A DNA stretch of 27,813 nucleotides from NCBI GenBank assembly GCA_012295275.1, contig CM022676.1, positions 14,458,185 to 14,485,997 of the forward strand. The letters are read 5' to 3'. The stretch is from Chrysomallon squamiferum (taxonomy: Eukaryota; Mollusca; Gastropoda; Neomphalida; Peltospiridae). The first letter of the stretch is position 1; every line of letters starts with the position of its first letter. Below the pieces are notes generated by a model. The model had not been told where the DNA came from. It saw nothing but the letters and a program-made list of their open reading frames with translations, and did no database searches. The position numbers were made by a program, and so were the translations under genes. Shown piece by piece: positions 1-9,070 of the stretch.

Positions 1-357
1 CATGGTTCTGATGGAATATGTCAGGAGGCACAAAAGTCAGTTGTTAAGAATAATACATTTGGATAATAGGAAACCATGGTGAACTGAGAGATGATTAGAA
101 TAATCTAGTGTTTGTTATTAATCTGACAATGGGCAATAAAATATAGAACCCTAACTACCAAGCCTGATGATGGAGAAAGTTCCTACAAAATCTCTGAGTC
201 ATGTTTGATGTGTTTATCAAGTTTACTCTAGTGGTACACACAACAGATCAGAAGGCTTCAACCACAGGGAAGTTCCTAGTGTTTGACTGGTTTCACATCT
301 TAAATACTGATCTATTACCTTGTAGTTATGACTAAAATTATTTTCATTTCTACTTAC

Positions 358-499
358 TTCACAGTAGCTACAAATGCCATGAACATTTCATCAGCTTCTT
401 TCTTTTCTTCAGGTCTGCCATCTTGAGTCTCTTTTTAGCTGTTCCTAGTGGATCTTCTTTCTTGTAATGGGTCAGATGTTTTTTCCCTGCACAAAGTGT
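358..499 (-). other. candidate transcribed exon (UTR or unassigned), minus strand
   Basis: On the minus strand a stretch is bounded by an acceptor (atttacag, read at 510-500) and a strong donor GTAAGT (rc of 352-357). No reading frame is open across the whole 142 bases. One frame runs 43 codons from the acceptor, is rich in Lys and Arg, and then meets TAG. Another is open over the last 26 codons and reads ...EADEMFMAFVATVK before a stop just past the donor. It lies downstream of the small gene at 542-2238, so it may be a 3' UTR exon of that transcript or part of another gene leaving the window. Seen: splice-like borders. Inferred: transcription. Confidence 0.25.
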
Positions 500-541
500 C
501 TGTAAATGGTGCTCTATTTTTCTATATTCCAACTTACATAT

Positions 542-2238
542 CTAAATCTTTTTCTTTTTCTCATTTGAATTTTTCGTTCCTCCACCTTCATGATTAACAG
601 TCTGCAACACAACAAGAAGCAGATTTATATGAGAAAAGAAGAAACAGTTAAACACAATAATACAACTAAAAAATAAGATCTCTGACCAATAGTCACATTC
701 ATTTCTGTCAGTTTTAATCAAGCTGAACATTTTCCTTTTCTGCAATCAAAGCTGCTCTTTGCACAACTAATATTACAATGGATAACACATTTTTGTTTCA
801 GTGTTTGTTAAAAGTCAAATAATGAATAATTTCCATCTGCATTTATTATATCCAGATCAAAATAACACTTACCTTGCCTCCATACAACACAATCTCAGCA
901 TTTATTCCCAAATCAAACTGCATCAAACTGAAAATAAATGATAATTTGATATGAAAAGCTTTTTACTAGGAAATGATAAACTTTAAGAAAAACAATTGTT
1001 ATATTGCTACAGACAGTAAATTGCCAGTGAGAATGATATAAATAAATGAAAAGCACTGATGAACATAAACTATTCATGTATATCTGTGTCTCTGTAAACT
1101 TATGTATATACAACGAGACAATGAGAAATAAATGGATATGTGATAAAAGAAAGAACTAGTAAAGTGTGATGTTACACTGAAAAGAAATATTTGTGACACA
1201 CTAGGAGTAACTTTAAACTTATATGAAAGGGTTTCATTCTTTATCTTGATTTTTACTGATAATAGATTCTTTAAAGCAAACAAATCAAATCCACAAATAA
1301 GAGAAATCTGTTGACATGCAGAAGTAAATAAATCTGATATTGTGAATGTAAACAAACTTAGAAATGGTGATTAATATTTCAAAATTTACTATTCTGTATT
1401 AAGCAACATTGCAGGCATTTGAAGCAATCAATGATCAGTATGAAACAAGAATAAAAATTATTAAACTGAGACTAGCTATAAAATATTAAACTTGAAAAGA
1501 ATACAACAGAATAAACATATGTGATAAATTTCTGTTTTCCTGTGCCACTGCTTCTGTCTGAGCTAGCAAACAGTATGTCAGATGTGTATAACAAACACAG
1601 TCTTTCTGAAATAGATTGCACTATATGTCTGAAATTTTATTTTTGCTACTATTCTGAAAAGCATGTGCTTTATTTTATAATAAAAGTGAATATGTTTTAT
1701 ATCTTAAAAGTTTAAACTGTTATTGAAACTGGGAACTATTTGTGTGAAAACCAGGTCCTGTATAAAAATAGTCACTATAATAGTGTGTTCGATTTTCCAT
1801 AAATTTCCAAAACCAGTGAGAACCATGTAATATATAAAACACACAAAATTAAAATTTACATCAAAAAAAAAAAAAAAAAAAAAATAAATGACCGTTTATC
1901 TATATAATATATCCTTAACATTTTGTTCGAACTCTTTCTCGTGTTACAGTGTTTCCCCTTTTCCATCATTTCCTGCCTAAAGGAATCTGACACTGTGGTG
2001 ATTTCTAACAGCACAGCGATACACTGACCCTCAGCAATCTTTGTTTTAGTACAATGCAACAGATTTTTCAAACATATTAATAGCTTTTTGAAAACTAGTT
2101 ACTGGATCTGGCATCTCAAAATTTAGTATAATAAACTGAAATTATATGCCTCACCTGGGTGTCTGCTCTTCTGATGTACATCGTCCCTGTCTGTGACTCC
2201 ACTGCTCGTGTTTTTCCTAACCGCAATCTAACCGGCAT
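542..2238 (-). CDS. small three-exon gene of unknown function (predicted 62 aa)
   Basis: Three minus-strand exons join in phase 0: 2155-2238 (ATG at 2238; starts MPVRLRLGKT, ends ...RRADTQ, then donor GTGAGG), 873-917 (FDLGINAEIVLYGGK, then donor GTAAGT) and 542-601 (TVNHEGGG..., ends EKKKKI, then TAG). All introns are GT-AG. The middle exon has an alternative acceptor ten bases upstream (exon 873-927), but only the inner one keeps the frame from exon 1. The product is short, basic and lysine-rich at the C-terminus, with no signal peptide or membrane segment. I do not recognise the family. An undetected exon inside the 1.2-kb first intron is possible. The last exon also has a GTAAGT after the stop (rc near 531-537), so the transcript may continue into the candidate exon at 358-499. 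Confidence 0.5.
918..2154 (-). other. intron of the small minus-strand gene
   Basis: Non-coding and AT-rich. It contains an A-tract at 1863-1884. A minus-strand open frame at 1856-2071 reads partly like protein (KIAEGQCIAVLLEITTVSDS) but lacks usable splice borders in the right phase, so it was not called. Confidence 0.4.
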
Positions 2239-3502
2239 GATCCGCGTTGATCACAATCTTTAAATCTCTCTCCGTGGAAAGATGAAATATCCCACTTATT
2301 TTATGCTACTGTTCTGGTTCCTGACCGTCCTGAAAACGATTGTCTTTTACAGATTCCTCTATATTTATCTACTACAACTGAAGTTTTAAAAAGACTTAGA
2401 TTTGCCGGATGTAATGTTTATTGTGCGTAAGAGTTATTTCCCCTTGTCATTTATTTACATTGATTTCGTCCCTGGACCAAGAGCATCTGACCAAATGATA
2501 GTGTTCCTGAAATAATATTATACACCGTAAAAAAGTAATGATATATGTGATTATTTTAAAGAATTTATGGACGGAAAAATTATTTTTTTTTTTTTTTTCA
2601 AATCGTTTATAGTTTATTTAAAATCGTTTCTAAAATAAAATAAAAAATAAATAAATAAATAAATAAATAAATAAATGTGTTTGTTTTTCAACTTTCTACT
2701 CATGAATAAAAGTTGTAAATTCTTAGTGAACAAAACTGAAAATGATTCTAAAACTTAAAATTTCATTCAAAGATCCTAACTTCTGAAAAATAATATTACA
2801 ATAATAATTCACAAATATTTATTTTCATGTAAATGATTACAGTTTAAACTGAGCTGCATGTATAAGGTATCAGATAAATGAAAGCTGTGTATGTACTAGG
2901 AAAGTTTGGTTGAACAACTTATCATTCATGAAGAAATAGGTAGTGCTATTTTTTACTGTTCTTTTAATTTAACCTTGATGTGATTTCTTGTGACAAACTA
3001 CTATTATTTTAGTAACACACTATTCATTAGATAGTGTTTCTGGTAATGTTGCAAAATAAATTCTAGTCATCACTGTTGTAATATTATTATTTCGTAGAAT
3101 AAAACCTAAAACGTTATCCTGGAGAAACGTAGGCAAACTGCAACTATTGTTTTATCAAAACATTTTCTGGTTTCAATCCTGTATTACACGTGTACTGAAA
3201 GAACAGTTAAGTTAACCAGTGTATGAAAATAAATACAATCCCAGTCTTGATTAAATTCATCTATCAGTGTTTAACTGGTGTGTTTGTGATTTAATACTAA
3301 ATTAGTAGAAATAGAGATATAATTGGTATTCTCTGGTGATGTAATCAAACAATCTAATTCTGCATACCTCTATACTGAATATAAATATTAATAATAGTGA
3401 GAAATATTTCAAATCTCAAAATTGAATTTAAAAACTATTTTCTTATAATTGTTTTAAAATATATTTAATTTCTATTAGAAATATACGTAATATTTTATTT
3501 AG

Positions 3503-3533
<31 letters not shown>

Positions 3534-3667
3534 TTTTTCTACAAAAAATATAGCCAGTACAGTTGAAGTAAAATGCTTGTATTAGTTCAGCTTAAGTTGT
3601 ATTTGAAAACAATTATTTCTTCTAATGTTGTCTCTGTGTGCCAAACATTATTATATAATCTGAGAAA

Positions 3668-3742
<75 letters not shown>

Positions 3743-4262
3743 GAACAGCTTCTTTCCATTAAAATCTATATTCGATATTTGCTGCATTTTACCACAGTGG
3801 ATCTCAAATGTTATATTAATTTTCAAAATATTTAAATTTTCTCCACTTGTTTGTTTCTCTTTTTTCTTTTTTTTTTTTTGTTAAAGTATTAGGATCTTCA
3901 TCCTGAGTAATGGCTAACTGTCACTTGAGATCAGCAACAAACCCACTACCTTGTCACTAACAGTTTTCTCTGATCTATATGATTCCAGATGAACTCTCAA
4001 AGCCTGAAGATGAATAAAAGTAATGAATGTTAATTAGATGTCTTTAAATACATGCAAATATATACAAGTGTTGTAAGTTAAAATTCTGTTGTGTGGATAT
4101 AAAACATATATTTCCAGGAAGCAAAATTTAACTAAACTTTTTCAAAAATATAAATCTTTAATGGAGGAATGCATGTATAACAGATTTATGGACAGAGATA
4201 GATAAAGAAACACAATTATACAGGTAGACAAACAGACAAAATGATACAGATGTAACGAGATA

Positions 4263-4321
<59 letters not shown>

Positions 4322-4526
4322 TAACATTAACAATAAAATAACATAAAAAGTAAAAATGTTTACAGATGGACTCATTCAGACAGTCAGATGCAGACAGAAA
4401 GAGAAAGACAGATGAAGAAAACGACACATTTCATTTCATAAAACAACCATCTAACAATAAAAACAAATGAAATACACCTATAAAAACAATTCCTAACCAA
4501 ATTAAAACAAAATATTTTTTACCTAC
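2239..4526. other. intergenic, AT-rich, microsatellites only
   Basis: No convincing exon on either strand. Holds a T-tract (2583-2598), (AAAT)n (2646-2676), (ATTT)n (3503-3538), (AAT)n (3668-3740), a T-rich tract (3851-3880) and (AAT)n (4264-4317). The open frames seen here are poly-Ile, poly-Leu or poly-Tyr translations of those repeats. Confidence 0.6.
3668..3740. repeat. (AAT)n microsatellite
   Basis: About 24 perfect AAT units, directly visible. Similar AAT tracts recur at 4264-4317, 21084-21123, 22277-22322, 22885-23053, 23764-23799 and 24860-24939. Confidence 0.98.
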
Positions 4527-4664
4527 TTTGCCACTTCCATGTTGTCAGTTCATGTTTTGAGTTCTCACTTTAGTAATTTGTCATCTTCAGTTGTCAGCTT
4601 CAACTTGTGAATGATTCTGTACATAGGGAAGAGCACTGATGATTAATATGTTTATTTCACCATC
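4527..4664 (-). pseudogene. methionyl-tRNA synthetase-like exon fragment (catalytic N-terminus)
   Basis: On the minus strand an acceptor (atttcag) precedes DGEINILIISALPYVQN, which matches the start of the class I catalytic domain of cytosolic methionyl-tRNA synthetase. In animal enzymes this region reads GERN-[VI]-LITSALPYVNN just before the HIGH-type motif. After the match the frame reads HSQVEADN and stops (TGA at 4589-4587), where the true enzyme continues into the ATP-binding HLGN segment. A donor-like GTAGGT follows at 4526. Joined to the exon at 4939-5036 in phase 0, the homology is continuous. The missing HIGH-like motif and early stop mean it cannot encode an active synthetase. It is most likely a decayed, intron-containing duplicate. 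Confidence 0.6.
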
Positions 4665-4938
4665 CTGAAATAAATAAATAAATAAATAAATATATAAGTA
4701 ACTAAATAAAATAAATGCATAAATAAAAGATATATACTATGTATTGAAATGCAGGCATTCATACATATCCAAACACATACACACACATTCGCTCTCTATT
4801 TATTCATTATTTTACTAAATCTATTCTAACATATTTAATTAATATTCAATTTTTTTTATTATCTAAAAATAATTTCTTAATTTATTTATAGTAATATCAT
4901 AGCATTATGTTTAGTAACATTATGTGATAAGTGCTTAC

Positions 4939-5036
4939 ATTTAATTTTAAATTTCTCAGTCTTGGTTTTGCACCAATCTCAGATCCCTTTTCCCAGTCTG
5001 TGTCTGCTTCTGTCAAGTCTTCACAGTAATAATGTT
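4939..5036 (-). pseudogene. methionyl-tRNA synthetase-like exon fragment (linker)
   Basis: Minus-strand exon with acceptor (tatgatttcag) and donor GTAAGC, phase 1 in and phase 0 out. Its 32 codons include EDLTEADTDWEKGSEIG and end in RNLKLN. The D/E-L-[TS]-E...-W-E-K-G pattern matches the linker between the GST-like domain and the catalytic core of animal cytosolic MetRS (LSEEE...AWEKG...). It splices in frame to the 4527-4664 piece, giving the right order and spacing. No upstream GST-domain exon was recognised on this strand. Confidence 0.55.
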
Positions 5037-5144
5037 CTGAAATCATAAAAGTTAATTATAATTATAATTTTATCTGAATAGGATTCAACATTTTCCATAT
5101 CTTTTATCTCGCATACCAACATTCTTAAACAACCCTCCCAACAC

Positions 5145-5146
<2 letters not shown>

Positions 5147-5198
<52 letters not shown>

Positions 5199-5205
5199 AA
5201 CACAC
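5147..5205. repeat. (CA)n microsatellite
   Basis: Near-perfect CA dinucleotide run interrupted by two CAAA steps, directly visible. Confidence 0.97.
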
Positions 5206-7072
5206 CCACGCAGACACACAGATGTATATGTAATAAGAATATGTGTTAAGCTAGGATGAAATAACAAAGAGTTCTGTTATAGAAATTGTAAATTAAAAAC
5301 AATAAAAATTAATGTTTAAATTATATGTCTGTACTTTTTTCAAATCAATGGTTATCATGATTTATATATGTAGAATGATTACAGTTAAAAAAAAATTGTA
5401 TTTGCATGTTAACATTTTTTAATATTAATATTTCTTAGTATAAAACTAAATTTATGAATACAAATTGTACAAAGAGAGGAATGTACACAGAATATAATAC
5501 TAATTATTGTAAAATACAAATAATAATTATCATGATAGTAGTAACAACAATAACAATTGAAGAACAAGAATAACAATAATATTAATAATAATAAACTGAA
5601 TCAAAATTATTTTTACTTTTATCATGTATGATTACTAATATTTTACAAGTGTTATCTGTATCTATAACAGAATAAAATAAAATAAAATTACTGAAAATAA
5701 ACAATTAAAATTATGTTGTGAATCTCTTGAAGCTGACATCCTGGATCTGAAGACAACAACAGAGTGGATCCACTTCAGTCTGGATCGAAGTACAGAGATC
5801 ACACAGTCGAAACATTTATTGAACTCACTGGTGAACCAGAGGCTCTTAATTATTGTTCTAATGTTGTAAGAACAGTTTCAAGGAACATGCACAATGTAAG
5901 TTGTGATGAAAATAGATACTGTTGTCTTTGTTTTAATATACAATCCTAATAGCTGTGAAACTGTTTCAGTAGATGTATTTCCACACAGACTATAGATAGT
6001 TTTATTAAAGTACTAATTTGTATATGTATATATAATCTTGAAGACTGTCTAATTTCTATGTATGAAACAGAGGAAAGATAAAGTAATTACACATTTTAAA
6101 TAAACATGTATTAATAATTATAATAAGTAAACAAACTGAATTTAACAGATGATATATGCAAATAGTTAAAGCTATGTTTGACCATCTGTAATACCCTTTT
6201 ACAGGAAAACATGCGATGATGAAATCTTAAAGGTAGTTTTTAAAGTAAATTAGTGTCAGTGATATGGCAAATATGTGTAACAAACACAGATTTTTTAAAA
6301 TGTGTATCCTTGTCTCACTCGTTTCCATTTTTGACTCTGCAGTTTTCACTGATATCTGCAAGATTGTAATATATACAGGCAGCAAGGGAAACTTGAGGTA
6401 TGAGAAGCAGTGACAAGTGGGTGCTTCCCTTTCATAAACACAGAGGCAGCAAGACAGAATTTTGAACTTTATTCATGCTTTGTTAACCTTTTGGCAGCTG
6501 GGTGTTATAAACTTCTTTTCTTCCTTGTCTTTGACACAATCATTATACAGTGTAATCTCTGCCATAAACAGTGAATTTGTGTAATATACAACACAGCTTA
6601 CAACTTGTATTCATGTAATTACATGATTCTGTCTTTAATTAGGACTCAGGTGAACACTCAGACAGAAAGAAGTGTCATTCAACATACTGACCAGTGACAG
6701 GTGACAAACAATATCATCTTGATGAATCAATAAAAACAAAACATTTGTGTTTCACTGGCAGAGTGTAGTAACAAGAGCAAATGGAGGATTTTCAGACTAG
6801 AAAACATAAAGGACATTAACAGCAAATAAAAGCAGTTCCTTAGAATACAGTGAAATGATTACAGTGACAATGTATGTTTGTAAATAATGTATTGGTTGTC
6901 AAACCTCTTTGTATAAACAAGTAACAAAAATAATATGTTTATTAAACAGCATTAAGTTTGAACTACACTGAAGATATAGCTAAGTGGACAGTTTCAGTTA
7001 CAAAAATGCTTAAGCAGCAGTTTGAAATCAGGACTACATTTTCCATCTGTCCTTTAACTATTACAACCTCTT

Positions 7073-7074
<2 letters not shown>

Positions 7075-7106
<32 letters not shown>

Positions 7107-7112
7107 TGTGTG
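7075..7112. repeat. (TG)n microsatellite
   Basis: TG dinucleotide run with one TTTG interruption near its 3' end. Confidence 0.97.
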
Positions 7113-7442
7113 CGTCATTCATAAACATTTCATTATATTGTCATAATCTGATATGAACCATCACAATATCATACATAGAACATACACCAGTTACAATAAC
7201 AGATATGATGACCTATTTAACATAATTCTTCAGATTTATTTTGCTACATCTCCTAGATTGGTTATGTTAATCCATTAACTAAATATTTTATCATGTTTAT
7301 TAGTTTTACTGATTCTATATCACTACTTCAGTACTTACTGTGACTAAATCAGCTGATTCCCACGTCGTGATTATGACTACAGTTGTTGTCACCCCAAGTA
7401 GAGAATGAACAATAGTCTACACGTTCTTCATCTCCCTTACAG

Positions 7443-7711
7443 TCAAGTCCATCAAACCAAATAGGTCCACTGCCTTGTCCAAACTGAGATGCTCCAAAGA
7501 CAGAAACTCAGAAACTAATTTGTCGGGCGTCAAGCAACTGAAATGTGAGTTGAACACATCAGTAGATGTTTACAGTAAGGAAACACGAGACGACGCTGAT
7601 GATGACGTCGCAGGGGTGTTCGTCGACATAGAGGACGTTAGAACAGAGGAAAGAGAAAACTACTTCACTGACGACTTTTCAGACGTCTACACACAGATCA
7701 GTGAACTGTGA
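7443..7711 (+). CDS. terminal cytoplasmic-tail exon of a receptor-like gene ('gene 1', partial)
   Basis: A good acceptor (ctcccttacag) precedes a phase-1 exon of 89 codons ending in TGA at 7709-7711. The peptide is hydrophilic, acidic in its C-terminal half and lacks any hydrophobic segment. It contains several tyrosines: VDVYSKE, ENYFTDD and the C-terminal DDFSDVYTQISEL. The motif S-D-V-Y-T-Q-I closely matches S-D-L-Y-T-Q-V at 21722-21742 in the gene 2 tail, in both peptide and DNA (shared TACACACAG), which is the main reason for calling it a paralogous tail. GC content is clearly higher than the surroundings. No signal peptide, Ig or membrane exon was found upstream, so it is either the end of a gene with unrecognised exons or an orphan left by rearrangement. 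Confidence 0.6.
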
Positions 7712-8406
7712 CTCTACGTCGTAGTGTAAGTACTTTTGTGTGTGAGTCTGAGTATCTGTGTATGTGTGTCTGTGTGTGTGTGTCTGTTTTTATTAATATA
7801 TTTGAATATAAACTAATTATACATTATACGTTTAGTAGCTTCTTTATGTGCCTATGTGTGAGTGTCTGTGTGACTGAGTGTGGTGTGAGTGTAGTTGTGT
7901 GTGTTTATTTCTGTTTGAGTATGTGTCTGTGTGACTGAGTGTGGTGTGAGTATAACTGTGTGTTTATTTCTGTTTGAGTATATGTCTGTATCTATGCTTG
8001 TATGTGCGTTGTTTGTGCTTGTACAATATAGGTACTTGTATATATTTTTATTGAACATTAATTCACTTATGTATATTCAGTTTTGTTAGACTGTTTCCAT
8101 GTGTATTTTTCATTTAATAATTTATTTATTTAAAAGTAATTGTCTCCTGAGTCAGTGATTTCCTTTGCTTTATTTTCATTTAATATTACACTTACTTCCA
8201 CTTTAAGTGTTGTTACTACTGCTAGTGCTACTATTACAATTGATTTTCATACCGCCACTACTAAAACACTGCTAGTACTACTGCTACTAGTGTTACAGCT
8301 ACAGTTAGAAATACAAATTACTTAATAGTGCCTCCATTACTATTAATAATGCTACTATTATTTATATCATTTTTGCTACTATAATTAATTAATATTACAT
8401 TTTCAG
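7712..8406. other. possible 3' UTR or intron with TG-rich duplication
   Basis: A GTAAGT lies about 16 bases past the TGA. From about 7734 to 7990 the sequence is TG-rich, with an approximately 60-bp unit present twice in tandem (7862-7921 and 7922-7980). The remainder is AT-rich with CTA/CTG-type trinucleotide drift at 8212-8300. No coding exon seen. Confidence 0.5.
7862..7980. repeat. tandem duplication of a ~60-bp TG-rich unit
   Basis: The two halves share the order TGTCTGTG-TGACTGAG-TGTGGTG ... TTTATTTCTGTTTGAGTA with few differences. Confidence 0.85.
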
Positions 8407-8516
8407 TTTTCACTCGAACGAAAGATGTGGAAGCGAAAACAGATGAAAGGGATGTAACTGCGTTTCGCCAGATTCTCTTGCAATCCCAGGACATAACTTT
8501 AGAAAGGGTTATTTAA
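8407..8516 (+). CDS. candidate terminal exon, phase 1 (alternative gene 1 tail?)
   Basis: An acceptor (acattttcag) is followed in phase 1 by 35 codons (FTRTKDVEAKTDERDV..., ends ...ITLERVI) and TAA at 8514-8516. Phase 1 is the rule for the neighbouring receptor genes, and the peptide is charged and has no hydrophobic segment, as expected for a cytoplasmic end without tyrosines. It cannot be joined directly to 7443-7711 because that exon already ends in a stop. It would have to be an alternative last exon. Exon borders are seen; assignment to gene 1 is inferred. Confidence 0.3.
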
Positions 8517-8808
8517 TAACAACAACTGAAAAATGAGTATCAGCAAACAAGAACTTTGTAGATAATTCTCCATTAATGTTTAAGTTTCCATATCTAATTA
8601 AATGTGTATGTTTAACTGCAAATGTTACAGAAACTTAAAATGTTGATTTTACACACAAAATATTTGTTTGTTATGCACTTTCTTCTTTTCATTATTATCA
8701 CTATTCTTGTTAATTATTACTGTAATTGTTTAGTTATTTTTGTTGATTGTTTTTGTTTGCGTTCTTCTGTTATTGTCACTGGGTTCACTGTTGTTGTTGT
8801 TGTTGTTG

Positions 8809-8840
<32 letters not shown>

Positions 8841-8993
8841 TCTAATATTGTATTTTCTTTTTACTGTCATTGTTTTCTTTCAGTCATAGCTGATTTCGCT
8901 TTTAATTTTGACACAAACACAACTGGGTGTGTATGATACAGATAGAAACAGACAGTCAGGTAGTCAGAAACACATGCATATTAAGAGTTTTTG

Positions 8994-9026
<33 letters not shown>

Positions 9027-9070
9027 AGGCTATCGAATGAAGATCAGATCTTTTTTTATTTTTATTTTAA
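8517..9070. other. intergenic, AT-rich
   Basis: No gene seen. Contains (GTT)n followed by (ATT)n at 8789-8841 and a T-tract at 8994-9022 immediately before the 31-bp minisatellite. Confidence 0.6.

Larger units (their letters stand above)
5037..7442. other. intergenic stretch upstream of the orphan receptor tail exon
   Basis: Mostly AT-rich with no confident gene. Contains (CA)n at 5147-5205 and (TG)n at 7075-7112. A plus-strand open segment at about 5711-5869 (includes LKTTTEWIHFSLDRS) looks protein-like but has no usable splice context. Phase-1 acceptor-like sites at 6343 and 6950 precede short open frames without matching donors. No Ig or transmembrane exon was found that would complete the receptor gene whose tail lies at 7443. 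Confidence 0.45.

Noticed and set aside
1856-2071. Minus-strand frame with protein-like stretch KIAEGQCIAVLLEITTVSDS
   Set aside because: No acceptor or donor of suitable phase, ends in an A-tract translation, no family recognised.
3573-3884. Open frames on both strands with poly-Ile
   Set aside because: Direct translation of (AAT)n; same for 4142-4427, 22711-23155 and 24794-24997.
5021-5267. Cys-Val repeat open frames
   Set aside because: Translation of the (CA)n/(TG)n microsatellite; the 4939-5036 exon frame is a different one.
6343-6400. Strong acceptor (gactctgcag) followed by phase-1 frame FTDICKIVIYTGSKGNL
   Set aside because: No donor in a matching phase; the frame closes soon after; no resemblance to receptor exons.
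6950-7075. Phase-1 acceptor then frame NYTEDIAKWTVSVTKMLKQQ
   Set aside because: Runs into the (TG)n repeat without a donor; similarity to a membrane exon is too weak.
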